NCBI GenBank assembly: GCA_003577005.1
Contig: QEUW01000046.1
Location: 1 to 44,048 of the forward strand
From: Chloroflexota bacterium
GTDB lineage: Bacteria > Chloroflexota > Anaerolineae > Caldilineales > Caldilineaceae
Reading direction: 5' to 3'
Length of the DNA: 44,048 bases
The notes under the pieces are model-generated. The model was not told the origin of the DNA. It worked only from the letters and a program-made list of their open reading frames with translations, and did not search any database. Shown here piece by piece: positions 1 to 7,731 of this stretch. Position 1 is the stretch's first letter. The number at the start of each line of letters is the position of its first letter. Both the position numbers and the translations under genes were made by a program.

Positions 1-776
1 CACATGAGCGTCGCGCCATCGGCAGTAGGGCCACAATCGTCAACCAGATCGGCAGGAATATCGGGATCATCGCCAAACTGCCAGGGTTCTTCGCCTTCCG
101 GCTTGAGTGGCGGGCTGAAAAAGGTGGTGCCAAAGTCAGCCTCATTGTTGTAGACGGCACGCACAGCGCCGGTGTGGCCGCCTGCCTCGACCGTCTCACC
201 AACTACTACATTGTGCTCCTGGAAGAGCGGGAGGACGGCCAGATACCCAGAGGTTGAACCGGCGTCTGGATAGGCCCAGCGCAGGCCGTTAAGATCCTCC
301 AGGCTGTCGATGTCGCTGTCGCGCCGTACCAACACCTGCGCCCAGTAGACGTCCCACCCAAAGCGAACCGCTTTGAAGGAGACATCCACCCCGCACAGTT
401 GGTTGGCGAGGACATACCCAAGCCCAGGAATAAAGCCCATTGAATCGGTGGGCGAGGCGCACATCTCTTCAATGGTGGCGGCGTATGAGGTAGGGACGCT
501 CACAGTGAAATGCAGACCGGTAGCCTCGTTGAGCGCCTGGGCCATGATCTCACCGCCAGTGACGATCACATTGGCATCCACCGAAGGCACAAACAAGACT
601 CGAATCGGATGCGCCTCGGTGCCGATCTCTGTAGCTGGGGCGGGCTCGGCAGGTGCCTCCTCGGCGGGCGTGGTGGCCGGCGCAGCGGGGGGAGCGCCAA
701 CCGGCGCACAGGCGCCGGCCAGCAGCGCGACAAGGATCAGCAGCGTACATCCATAAAACATATACGTCCTGGTCAT
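1..776 (-). CDS. PhnD-type ABC transporter substrate-binding lipoprotein (3' end outside window)
   Basis: The reading frame is open from an ATG at 776 to the window edge, giving 258 residues without a stop, so the C-terminus is missing. An AGGAG lies about 8 bases upstream of the ATG. The N-terminus is a signal peptide ending in LLAGAC, a likely lipobox, followed by an Ala/Pro/Glu-rich linker of about 30 residues usual for lipid-anchored binding proteins. The mature part starts IRVLFVPSVDAN and contains MGFIPGLGYVLAN, VLVRRDSDIDSLEDLNG and the SGYLAVLPLF segment, the pattern of the PhnD / phosphate-phosphite-phosphonate periplasmic binding family (type II fold). The ligand cannot be read from sequence; many Chloroflexota members are annotated as phosphonate binders without proof. 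No transporter partner lies upstream, so any permease genes would be beyond the left edge. Confidence 0.8.
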   Translation of the reverse strand, partial: MTRTYMFYGCTLLILVALLAGACAPVGAPPAAPATTPAEEAPAEPAPATEIGTEAHPIRVLFVPSVDANVIVTGGEIMAQALNEATGLHFTVSVPTSYAATIEEMCASPTDSMGFIPGLGYVLANQLCGVDVSFKAVRFGWDVYWAQVLVRRDSDIDSLEDLNGLRWAYPDAGSTSGYLAVLPLFQEHNVVVGETVEAGGHTGAVRAVYNNEADFGTTFFSPPLKPEGEEPWQFGDDPDIPADLVDDCGPTADGATLM

Positions 777-899
777 GAGTTGTTCTCCTGTGGTGGTTTC
801 TCAGTAGACGGTCTAGAGAATGAGGCTAGACAAACAACGATGAACAGGTCTGTGGACTCCCTTACCTGTTTTCCTGCCGGCAAAATCGCGTTACAACTT

Positions 900-928
900 A
901 TAGTAGACCAATACGAGCCAAATGACAA
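900..928 (-). promoter_or_regulatory. Predicted sigma70-type promoter for the PhnD-type gene
   Basis: On the minus strand TTGTCA (928-923) is followed after 17 bases by TACTAT (905-900), about 124 bases upstream of the ATG at 776. The rest of the 325-base gap between 777 and 1101 shows no convincing gene. Prediction from consensus only. Confidence 0.45.
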
Positions 929-1101
929 AAAATTTTACTTCAGGTACATCTCAGTCTGTACGTGCAAGGCGCCAACACAGCAACTCCGCTTCCAAGAGCG
1001 TAGCTATGGCACCAGCAGGGGATCACCAACACTCCATAGGTGGATCGCAACAAAGCCCAAAATACCGGCTGCCCCAAGATAACAGAGCGTCTATCTGACG
1101 C

Positions 1102-1467
1102 TCAGCCTGACTGCCAACTAAGCCACTTCTCTGGCGCCAGTTCGACCAACGCCCCATAGCTGCTGTCGTTGCGGATGTCCCAGTCGAATTTATCGATAAA
1201 GGTTTGTACAACTGCCTCTGGGAACGGTTTTTCCACAAAGCGCACGGTACACTCGGCAATGAGGGGCCGGTTGCCGTCCTCAAGCGCAACACTGGCGCGC
1301 GGGTTTGCCATCAGATTTTTGACCTTGACGCTATCGCCACCAGTGCAGATATAAAAACGCTCTTCGACCCACACAAACCAGATGGGGATGAGATGCGGCT
1401 TGCCGTTTGGCCGGGTCGTTGCCAGCCAGATGTTTCGTTCGGTTTGCAGTCGTGGGTTATCGTTCAT
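1102..1467 (-). CDS. PPOX-class (pyridoxamine 5'-phosphate oxidase-like) FMN/F420 split-barrel protein
   Basis: A 121-residue protein with the compact split beta-barrel layout of the pyridoxamine-phosphate-oxidase-like superfamily. Diagnostic stretches are IWLATTRPNGKPHLIPIWFV (residues ~13-32), the strand FYICTGGDSVKVKNLMANP and RASVALEDGNRPL, which in this family build the flavin or F420 pocket at the dimer interface. The length fits single-domain PPOX proteins; classical PdxH is near 200 residues, so vitamin B6 oxidase activity is not implied. These proteins are cytosolic dimers that use FMN, F420 or heme, and the cofactor cannot be settled here. The start ATG at 1467 has only a weak AGGGC upstream. 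The gene is divergent from the glycosidase at 1648 and shares with it a 180-base region carrying two palindromes. Confidence 0.8.
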   Translation of the reverse strand: MNDNPRLQTERNIWLATTRPNGKPHLIPIWFVWVEERFYICTGGDSVKVKNLMANPRASVALEDGNRPLIAECTVRFVEKPFPEAVVQTFIDKFDWDIRNDSSYGALVELAPEKWLSWQSG

Positions 1468-1537
1468 GGTTTTGCCCTGCCTGGTTCACCTTGTTGCGCT
1501 GGTTGGGATCTCTGCGCGTTTGGTTTATGATTGCGCC

Positions 1538-1568
1538 GGTGCGTTGCACGCTGCGCGTACGATGCACC
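1538..1568. repeat. GGTGC-type palindrome, copy 1 (imperfect hairpin)
   Basis: Arms 1538-1551 and 1555-1568 pair at 11 of 14 positions around a TGC loop. It is one of five hairpins in this window sharing ends of the form GGTGCRWCGCAC...GTGCGWYGCACC. It lies in the divergent region between 1467 and 1648. Confidence 0.6.
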
Positions 1569-1589
1569 TGGAGGTTACCCGGCGTTTTA

Positions 1590-1620
1590 GGTGCGGCGCA
1601 CGCTGCGCGTGCGCCGCACT
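1590..1620. repeat. GGTGC-type palindrome, copy 2 (near-perfect hairpin)
   Basis: Arms 1591-1603 (GTGCGGCGCACGC) and 1607-1619 are exact reverse complements around a TGC loop. It ends 28 bases before the start codon at 1648, so it would form a strong hairpin in the 5' leader of the glycosidase mRNA if transcription starts upstream of it. Confidence 0.75.
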
Positions 1621-1647
1621 GTTCCGATTCAAAGAAGGGATTATATC

Positions 1648-3174
1648 ATGTACCATTTTCCTGGGGAATATGTCACCGACTTTTGCATCGTCCGCCGCGA
1701 GGGTCTCTATCACCTCTTTCACATCCGCGGCGAGCGGTGGACCTGGCCGGTGGGCTATCGCGAGCTCGACCTCGGCCATGCTACCTCCACCGACCTGCGC
1801 ACATGGACGCCCCACCCGCCGGTGCTGCCCGCCGGACCAGCCGGCGCGTGGGACGAGTGCGGCAACTGGGCGCCCGACATCATCGAGAAAGATGGCCGCT
1901 ATTACTGCTTCTACACCGGCAGCGACCGCAACAACAACCAGGCCATCGGTCTTGCCACTTCGCCCGATCTGTTCGAGTGGGAGAAATACGCCGGCAATCC
2001 GGTCGTTGTGCCCGGCCCCTGGTCCGATATTGCCACCGGGCGCGATGTGGCCGGGCGGGATGCGATGGCCTTTTATGACCAGCTAGCTGACCGCTATCTG
2101 CTCTATTATACCGCCACCATGAGCGACGGACGCGCCTGTCTGGCGCTGGCGCAGTCTCACAATCTCATCGATTGGTCCGATTTGGGCCCCACGTACATCG
2201 AAGAAGACCGCTCGTACAACCGCTTAGAGTCGCCCTATCTCGTCGAGCGTGATGGGCGCTATTATCTCTTCTACAGCGCCAAAGGAGGCCCAAAGAGCAA
2301 AGGCTTCTCGCCGAGGGATTTTGCCCACTTTGACATCGTCTACCAGGTCAGCGACAGCCCGACCGGCGGCTGGAGCAAACCTGCCAACCATCTGCTCATC
2401 GAAGGGACCACCTGCGCCAGCGAGCATCCCACCTTCGACAGCACGACCTATATGCTCTACATCATTCAAGAGGAGATCGAGGGAATTTGGGGGGCTTCCG
2501 TGCTCAGCGACCCCAAACGGCTCGACTGGTTGGAGGATGGCACCGTCCGTATCCGCGAGCACCTGCCACAGAACGTGCGCGCCCAAGTACTCTACGATAG
2601 CAGTACAACAGGGGTGGCGGACTGGGTTCAGCACGGCGGTCCCTGGTATGAGACCATCGGTGACACCACCCGGGCGAGCGCTGAGGTGCTCCGGCTGATC
2701 AGCGGGCCGGGTGGTGAGCACGAGGCTTTTCTGATGAACACACGGTGGGGAACTGACCTCTCCTTGGCGGCGGAGATCTGGTCAGAGGGAGGGGGCATCG
2801 GGTCATTGGTTGTGCGCGCCAACCCATCAGCCCTGGCCGGCTACCGTATTAGCCTGGACTTTGGCCGCCAGTCAATAGGCTTCTACCTGCTCTTCCCCGG
2901 CCAGGAAGCGCAGACGATCCAGGAGAGGCCAGTGTCGCTTGAATCGAGCACATGGCACAGCGTCAAGGTAGTGGTTCAGGGCAAGTTTTTTGAGATCTAT
3001 GTCGATGATACCCTGAGCATCGTGCATGACCAGCGGGTCTACGAGGAAGGCTGCTTTGGCCTGCACGCCCAGGGTCAGATTCAGTTCCGCAACGTGCATG
3101 CTGCTGTCATAACACCCGCCCTGGCCGTGCCTCCTTGGAGCCAGCAGGTACGACCGCGTCATCTTTTTCCATAA
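1648..3174 (+). CDS. Five-bladed beta-propeller glycoside hydrolase (GH32/GH43-like) with C-terminal lectin-like beta-sandwich
   Basis: The frame is open from a GTG at 1591, but ATG 1648 is preferred: it follows GAAGGGA at a suitable distance and starts at the conserved MYHFPGEYVTDFCIV, while the upstream part is encoded by a palindrome. The product has 508 residues. Residues ~1-310 are a five-bladed propeller with repeated G-x-Y-Y-x-F-Y blades (DGRYYCFYTGS, DGRYYLFYSA), a WAPDII motif and YNRLESPYLV, whose Glu is at the place of the acid/base Glu of GH32/GH43 clans. Residues ~370-500 resemble the concanavalin-like C-terminal module of GH32 enzymes and 3-keto-disaccharide hydrolases (WHSVKVVVQGKFFEIYVDD). 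No signal peptide is visible, so it probably acts in the cytosol on imported oligosaccharide. It lies 500 bases upstream of a sugar importer. Substrate unknown; fructan or arabinan are guesses from the fold. Confidence 0.75.
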   Translation: MYHFPGEYVTDFCIVRREGLYHLFHIRGERWTWPVGYRELDLGHATSTDLRTWTPHPPVLPAGPAGAWDECGNWAPDIIEKDGRYYCFYTGSDRNNNQAIGLATSPDLFEWEKYAGNPVVVPGPWSDIATGRDVAGRDAMAFYDQLADRYLLYYTATMSDGRACLALAQSHNLIDWSDLGPTYIEEDRSYNRLESPYLVERDGRYYLFYSAKGGPKSKGFSPRDFAHFDIVYQVSDSPTGGWSKPANHLLIEGTTCASEHPTFDSTTYMLYIIQEEIEGIWGASVLSDPKRLDWLEDGTVRIREHLPQNVRAQVLYDSSTTGVADWVQHGGPWYETIGDTTRASAEVLRLISGPGGEHEAFLMNTRWGTDLSLAAEIWSEGGGIGSLVVRANPSALAGYRISLDFGRQSIGFYLLFPGQEAQTIQERPVSLESSTWHSVKVVVQGKFFEIYVDDTLSIVHDQRVYEEGCFGLHAQGQIQFRNVHAAVITPALAVPPWSQQVRPRHLFP

Positions 3175-3218
3175 GCGCTTTAGCCCTATAACGCGCCTTT
3201 GACGATTACTGCCGGCAA

Positions 3219-3284
3219 GACCTCCGGAAGGTGACCAGCATCAGCTTCATTATTCAGACTGTTTGTGGTCACCTTCCGGAGGTC
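3219..3284. repeat. 19-bp perfect inverted repeat downstream of the glycosidase
   Basis: Arms 3219-3237 (GACCTCCGGAAGGTGACCA) and 3266-3284 are exact reverse complements with a 28-base AT-richer loop. It starts 45 bases after the stop codon at 3174. It has no T-run, so a standard intrinsic terminator is not shown; a 3'-end processing hairpin or a small repeat element fits as well. Confidence 0.7.
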
Positions 3285-3467
3285 GGGTTGTACTTGCTGC
3301 GCGAACTCGTTGTAGAGTCAGGTAATATTTCTATAAAGTATACCAATTTTTGGACCGGGATATATAAACGTACCGCCACTCTGTGCTAGCATCTTCTAGT
3401 GGGCGCACACGACTCCCGCAGCCGCCCCGTTTTTATTAGAACCTGTTTGAGCAGTGGGGTGACAACT

Positions 3468-3498
3468 GGTGCAACGCACCCACAGAGTGCGTTGCACC
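3468..3498. repeat. GGTGC-type palindrome, copy 3 (perfect hairpin)
   Basis: GGTGCAACGCAC at 3468-3479 pairs exactly with 3487-3498 across a 7-base loop. Same family as the hairpins at 1538, 1590, 3521 and 11492. Confidence 0.75.
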
Positions 3499-3520
3499 TT
3501 TCAACGAAGCCAGCCTCTCA

Positions 3521-3552
3521 GGTGCATCTCACGCCTTTGCGTGCAACGCACC
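3521..3552. repeat. GGTGC-type palindrome, copy 4 (imperfect hairpin)
   Basis: Arms 3521-3534 and 3539-3552 pair at 11 of 14 positions. It follows copy 3 by 22 bases, the same paired arrangement (one good hairpin, one degenerate) as copies 1 and 2. It ends 124 bases before the ATG at 3677. Confidence 0.6.
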
Positions 3553-3676
3553 AAGGCGGCAATTCCTCTTTTCAAACAGCTGCTTAGGCACAGATGATGG
3601 CGCTGGCCGCTTCTGCTCAGTCGCAGAGGCGCCAGTTTTGTTTGAGGCGTTTTTGATTTTTGATAGGAGAACAGCA

Positions 3677-5056
3677 ATGGGCCTTCTTGTTCATACCTTG
3701 CGGCGTACGTCCGTGTCCACCACCTTGCTGGTACTGTTCGCCCTCTTGCTAGTAGGCTGTCCTGCCGGTGGAACGGCAACAATACCCACTCCTGAGACCG
3801 GCGCCCCAGCGGAAGAACCAGCCGAAGTCGCCACCCCACCGGCTGAGGAGGGCGAGTTGGCCGGCACGATCCGCGTCGCGGTGGTTCGTGGCGCTATGAT
3901 CGACACCATGCGCCGGCTGGCCGATATGTTCATGGCGGAAAATCCCGGTGTCACCGTCACGGTAGAAGAAGAGCCCGAGGGTGGCGCCTTTGACGCTCTG
4001 ATTGCAGCCGGCAACCAGCCCGACCTGATCGTCGTCTCGTTTGGCTCGCTGATCGGGCGGCTGGCGGCGGGTGGCGCTGTCCTCCCGCTGGAAGATATGC
4101 CCGGCGCCGATGAACTGTTTGCCCGTCTGGAACCGGCTACGGTCGATGAACTCTACGGGCACCTCTACTACGTACCGGTCGGCGCCGACGTGACTTTGAT
4201 GATCTACAACAAGGAACTCTTTGAGGAAGCCGGTCTCGACCCAGACCAACCGCCAGCAACGTGGGACGAATTTCTGGCCGCGGCGGAGGCGATCGACCAG
4301 TTGCCCAATCGCCCCACTGGTGAGAATGTCTACGGCACCGTCTTCTGGAATGACGCCCTGGCCTGGGGCGGCTGGTACTGGAACATGTTGCAGCCGATCT
4401 ACCTCAACGCCAATCAGAACCAGTGTCTATTGTTGAACCAACTGGGCACCGATATCGTCTTTGACCGGCCCGAATGCAGTCTGGCCGAGTTCTTTGCGTT
4501 CAATCAGGAGGCGCAGCAATTTGCACCACCCACCATGGAGCAGAACTTCTTTAGCCGCACCATTGGCATGTGGCCCCAATACGGCTACTCTTGGGAGCCA
4601 AACCTGCGCACAGCCGCCGAACAACCGATGGTGGTCGGCGAGGATGTGGGCGTGGCGCCAGTGCCGGTGCCCGAGACAGGTGACACACCGTATACGACCT
4701 ATGGTGGCCGTGGCTTCATGATCCTGCGCACCACACCCGAACGCGAGAATTTGGCCTGGAGATTTATCCAATTCTTGATGGAGGATGAGAACAATCTGAT
4801 CTTTCTGCAGGAGTTGGGCTATCTTCCCGTGCTCACCAGCCTGAAAGAAGATCCCTACTTTCAAGACCCGGCACGCCAACCCTTTATCGAAGCGCTCGAA
4901 AATGCGGTGTTGCCCCAACAGTTTGACGCTGCTGACCGCGTAGCCAATCAGTTGCTCGGCGTCTACCAAAGTGCAGTGGTAGAAGGTACGATGACGCCAG
5001 AGCAGGCCGTTGAACAGGCCGCACAAAGAGCACGTGAGGAGTTGCAGACGCAGTAA
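3677..5056 (+). CDS. CUT1 sugar ABC transporter substrate-binding lipoprotein (family 1)
   Basis: ATG 3677 is preceded by AGGAG at 3664-3668 and begins a lipoprotein signal peptide (LLVLFALLLVGC); the frame is open further upstream but without homologous-looking sequence. The product has 459 residues. After a Pro/Thr/Glu linker the mature part has the family-1 extracellular solute-binding pattern: MRRLADMFMAENPGVTVTVE, PDLIVVSFGSLIGRLAAGGAV, the hinge PVGADVTLMIYNKELFEEAG, DPDQPPATWDEFLAAAEAI, and the C-terminal GGRGFMILRTTPERENLAWRF. It would bind an oligosaccharide outside the membrane and deliver it to the permeases at 5235 and 6193. The 178-base spacer to the first permease contains a nested hairpin. 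The ligand is not deducible; linkage to the glycosidase at 1648 suggests that enzyme's substrate. Confidence 0.9.
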   Translation: MGLLVHTLRRTSVSTTLLVLFALLLVGCPAGGTATIPTPETGAPAEEPAEVATPPAEEGELAGTIRVAVVRGAMIDTMRRLADMFMAENPGVTVTVEEEPEGGAFDALIAAGNQPDLIVVSFGSLIGRLAAGGAVLPLEDMPGADELFARLEPATVDELYGHLYYVPVGADVTLMIYNKELFEEAGLDPDQPPATWDEFLAAAEAIDQLPNRPTGENVYGTVFWNDALAWGGWYWNMLQPIYLNANQNQCLLLNQLGTDIVFDRPECSLAEFFAFNQEAQQFAPPTMEQNFFSRTIGMWPQYGYSWEPNLRTAAEQPMVVGEDVGVAPVPVPETGDTPYTTYGGRGFMILRTTPERENLAWRFIQFLMEDENNLIFLQELGYLPVLTSLKEDPYFQDPARQPFIEALENAVLPQQFDAADRVANQLLGVYQSAVVEGTMTPEQAVEQAAQRAREELQTQ

Positions 5057-5082
5057 GGGTGTTGCCCGTTAGGGTGGCAACG

Positions 5083-5208
5083 GCTGTCAACGAATTCGGG
5101 GAACGGATTGAACGGATGTTGACTCACAAATCTGTTCCAGATAAAACTGGGGAACGGATTCTCTACTTGTGTAATCCGTTCAATCTGCTCCCAAAATCCA
5201 TTGACAGC
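5083..5208 (+). repeat. Three-tier nested hairpin between binding-protein and permease genes
   Basis: Three inverted repeats nest on one axis: 5083-5090 with 5201-5208 (GCTGTCAA), 5106-5117 with 5174-5185 (GATTGAACGGAT) and 5129-5138 with 5151-5160 (one G-U pair). The arms share the unit GGAACGGATT, also present as a direct repeat (5099-5108 and 5151-5160). It sits in the spacer after the stop at 5056 and before the permease at 5235. Likely role: 3' stabilisation or partial termination so that binding protein exceeds permease. Confidence 0.65.
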
Positions 5209-5234
5209 TCACCCTCGCTTGAAGGATAAAACTC

Positions 5235-6182
5235 ATGGCACAAAGGATGGCTCTTCCCGCAAAATCAGAGAGGGCGCATGGCAGCCGGCGCGATCTCTGG
5301 GTGCGTGTGCGCCGTTATTTCTGGGGCTATATTTTTGTGCTGCCCTGGATCTTGCTCTATCTGGCCTTTGGGCTCTACCCGTTGACGTTGTCGTTCTATC
5401 TTACTTTCTTTGAGTACTCCTTTATTCGACCGGAAGATTATGTATTTACCGGTATTGGCAACTGGGTGCGTGGTCTGACCGACCCGCTCTTTTGGCGCAG
5501 TGTTTTCAACATCCTCTACAACCAGGCGATCTTTATCACCCTGACGCTGGGGTTGGGTCTGTTTTCGGCGTTGCTGCTCTACAAGGCGGTGCGCGGGGGC
5601 AGGATCTTCCGCACCATCTATTTTATGCCGGTTGTCACTTCGGTGGTTGTCTTGATGGCGATTGGCGATTATCTGGTGAGTCCGGGCGGGCCGATCCAGA
5701 CCATGTTGCTCCAGGCCGGCATCTTGGATCGACCCATCTTCTGGAAATTTGCGACCTGGTGGCCTATGCCGGTGATCGCCCTGATCAACGCCTGGAAGTG
5801 GTTTGGCGTCAGCACTGTGATCTTGTTGGCGGGCATGTTTGCCATCGATACACAGCTGTACGAAGTGGCTGCGCTGGATGGCGCCAACGGTTGGCGCCAG
5901 TTTTTCTCCATCACGATTCCACAACTGCGCCCGCAGTTTTTCTTCTTGCTTGTGATCAATGTGATCAACGGTTTGCAAATGTTTACCGAGGTCTTTACGT
6001 TGGGCTACGGCGTCTATGGCGGGCCCAACAACCAGGCGCTGACGCCAGTGCTCTATCTCTATGCACAGGCGTTTGACCGTTCCAACATGGGCTACGCCTC
6101 GGCGCTGGGTCTCTTGTTGGCCGGGCTGATCGCGATCCTGACGATTATGCAGTTTAGGCTCTTCCCCAGCGAAGGACGGTAA
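5235..6182 (+). CDS. CUT1 sugar ABC transporter permease, MalF/UgpA type
   Basis: A 315-residue integral membrane protein with a short basic N-terminal tail and about six membrane segments starting at YFWGYIFVLPWILLYLAFGL. The cytoplasmic EAA loop that docks onto the ATPase is EVAALDGANGWRQFFSITIP (residues ~215-234). The C-terminal periplasmic loop (GPNNQALTPVLYLYAQAF) is typical of MalF/UgpA-like subunits. ATG 5235 follows GAAGGAT. It pairs with the permease starting 10 bases after its stop. No ATP-binding subunit gene is in the operon, so a shared MsmK/UgpC-type ATPase encoded elsewhere is inferred. Confidence 0.92.
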   Translation: MAQRMALPAKSERAHGSRRDLWVRVRRYFWGYIFVLPWILLYLAFGLYPLTLSFYLTFFEYSFIRPEDYVFTGIGNWVRGLTDPLFWRSVFNILYNQAIFITLTLGLGLFSALLLYKAVRGGRIFRTIYFMPVVTSVVVLMAIGDYLVSPGGPIQTMLLQAGILDRPIFWKFATWWPMPVIALINAWKWFGVSTVILLAGMFAIDTQLYEVAALDGANGWRQFFSITIPQLRPQFFFLLVINVINGLQMFTEVFTLGYGVYGGPNNQALTPVLYLYAQAFDRSNMGYASALGLLLAGLIAILTIMQFRLFPSEGR

Positions 6183-6192
6183 GGAGTACTCC

Positions 6193-7023
6193 ATGCTTCC
6201 ATCTCGAAAATTTACCTGGACAAGCGCTGTTGTCTATCTCTTGTTGATCCTTGGTGCGGTGGTTGTGGTCTATCCTTTTCTCTATATGGTGATGAACTCG
6301 TTCAAGCCGGGGCGAGAAATCCTGCATGCACCCACCCGGCTGCCCACAGAGTTGACGGTGAGCGGCTATGTGGGGGTCTTCCGCACGCTCAACATGCTCA
6401 ACCTCTTCAAAAATTCGCTGATTCTGGCCGTTTCGATTACGGTGTTGAACACAGTATTGAGCGCCCTGGCCGCTTATGCCATCGCCAAGATCCCCTTCCC
6501 TGGCCGCAATCATCTGTTTGGCTTTATGTTGGCGACCATGATGATCCCAGGCGTGCTCTTTCTGATCCCCACCTATGTGATCATGTACCGGCTGGGCTGG
6601 GTGGGCCACTACCATGCACTGATCATCCCGGCGGCGGTTTCGGTCTATAACATCTTTCTTATCCGCCAGTTTGTGGTGGGGATTCCCGATGAGTTGATCG
6701 AGGCGGCGCGGTTGGATGGCGCCCACGAGTTCCAGATCTTCTGGCAGTTGATTTTGCCCCTAGCGCGCCCGGTGTTGGTGACCGTTGCCATCCTGAATTT
6801 TATCGGCAGTTGGAACGATTTTCTTGGCCCCTTGCTCTACTTGAACCGGCCCGACCGGTGGACAGTTCAACTGGGGCTCTACCAGTTCCAAACCTCGATC
6901 CCCGGCGAAAACGCCCAGGAGATTTGGGCGGCAATGACATTGATCACCGTGCCCCTGGTTCTGGTCTACTTTGCGCTGCAAGACCAGTTTGTCAAGGCTT
7001 TTGCCAATGTGAGCCTGAAGTAA
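6193..7023 (+). CDS. CUT1 sugar ABC transporter permease, MalG/UgpE type
   Basis: A 276-residue partner permease of the preceding gene. It has the MalG/UgpE start (a first membrane segment at VVYLLLILGAVVVVYPFLYM followed by MNSFKPGREI), about six membrane segments and the EAA loop EAARLDGAHEFQIFWQLILP (residues ~175-194). The start ATG 6193 lies 10 bases after the previous stop and has AAGGAG upstream. The gene ends 16 bases before a membrane-anchored helical-repeat gene that appears to be in the same transcript. Confidence 0.92.
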   Translation: MLPSRKFTWTSAVVYLLLILGAVVVVYPFLYMVMNSFKPGREILHAPTRLPTELTVSGYVGVFRTLNMLNLFKNSLILAVSITVLNTVLSALAAYAIAKIPFPGRNHLFGFMLATMMIPGVLFLIPTYVIMYRLGWVGHYHALIIPAAVSVYNIFLIRQFVVGIPDELIEAARLDGAHEFQIFWQLILPLARPVLVTVAILNFIGSWNDFLGPLLYLNRPDRWTVQLGLYQFQTSIPGENAQEIWAAMTLITVPLVLVYFALQDQFVKAFANVSLK

Positions 7024-7039
7024 CAAGAGCGACCCTGTC

Positions 7040-7651
7040 ATGACGACCTCGATCCAACCTGCTGCCGCACCCCCAGCACCAGAGATAGACGCCGGGCAAG
7101 CGAATGGAGCGGCACGTTTTCCCTGGCGCTGGCTCTGGGTTCCGCTGCTGGTCGTATTCCTCTTTGGAGGGACTTATCTCCTTTCCTGGTTCGACGCCTA
7201 CCAGTTGACCGAGCGTTTTGTGCGCGATGCCGACGACAGCTATGCCGCCGGCTCCTATCTCGACGCCCTGGTCGGCTACCAGACCTTTGATCCTCAGGTA
7301 AACCAGTACGTCAATGTGGGCGGCTATCTGGCCGTGGAGCGCATCTGGTCGGCCCGTTACTCCTGGCCGCAGCCGGCGGCGGTGGAACATGCGCGACAAC
7401 GCAGCCAGGAGATCATCGGGCAGCGGCTGACGATCACCGAGGCGGAACGCTATATTCGGGCCAACATCGGCCGGCCCGCGCCCTATTTTGGTGAGATCTA
7501 TCTGCGGCTGGGTGAACTCTACGAAGAGAGCGGCAGCCTGGTCGACGCTAGGGAGATCTACGAATCGATCCCCAATTTATTCGCCAACCGGCCCGATTTG
7601 ATCGAGCGGGCGCAGGAACATCTGGCCCGGCTGGACATTCAAAGTCAGTGA
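7040..7651 (+). CDS. Membrane-anchored TPR-like protein in the sugar importer operon, function unknown
   Basis: A 203-residue protein starting 16 bases after the permease stop. Residues 1-32 are an Ala/Pro-rich cytoplasmic tail, ~33-51 one membrane segment (WLWVPLLVVFLFGGTYLLSW), and the remainder is helical and probably extracytoplasmic. It contains TPR-like pairs: AYQLTERFVRDADDSYAAGSY, then APYFGEIYLRLGELYEESGS and LVDAREIYESIPNLFANRPD near the C-terminus. No catalytic motif is visible and I do not recognise a named family. Position in a CUT1 operon and surface location suggest an accessory role in importer assembly or surface organisation; this is inference. Confidence 0.75.
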   Translation: MTTSIQPAAAPPAPEIDAGQANGAARFPWRWLWVPLLVVFLFGGTYLLSWFDAYQLTERFVRDADDSYAAGSYLDALVGYQTFDPQVNQYVNVGGYLAVERIWSARYSWPQPAAVEHARQRSQEIIGQRLTITEAERYIRANIGRPAPYFGEIYLRLGELYEESGSLVDAREIYESIPNLFANRPDLIERAQEHLARLDIQSQ

Positions 7652-7667
7652 AGGTGAATTACACTGG

Positions 7668-7730
7668 TTGGCCTCGCTTGGGGTAGGATATAGCTCCAGA
7701 AAGCTGACACCTCGGTTCAGCGGAGGCCAA
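7668..7730 (+). promoter_or_regulatory. Inverted repeat that would mask the ribosome site of the M1 peptidase gene
   Basis: TTGGCCTCGCT at 7668-7678 pairs with AGCGGAGGCCAA at 7719-7730 with one bulged base. The right arm contains the GGAGG that serves the GTG start at 7732, so the stem would occlude the ribosome binding site. About 40 bases separate the arms. Activity is inferred only. Confidence 0.45.
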
Positions 7731-7731
7731 C

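Larger units (their letters stand above)
3285..3676. other. Leader region of the first sugar importer
   Basis: No gene is supported here. A possible weak promoter (TTGTAG at 3310, 16-base spacer, TATAAA at 3332) lies far upstream. If used, the mRNA leader would be about 330 bases and would contain two GGTGC-type palindromes, listed separately. Several ORFs crossing this gap are chance frames. Confidence 0.35.

Noticed and set aside
510..1082. Plus-strand frame of 190 residues over the PhnD-type gene and its promoter
   Set aside because: Antisense to the binding-protein coding sequence; low complexity and no homology-like blocks.
5265..6194. Open frame of 309 residues antisense to the first permease
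   Set aside because: It mirrors the permease codons, is rich in His, Gln and Arg, and has no domain signal.
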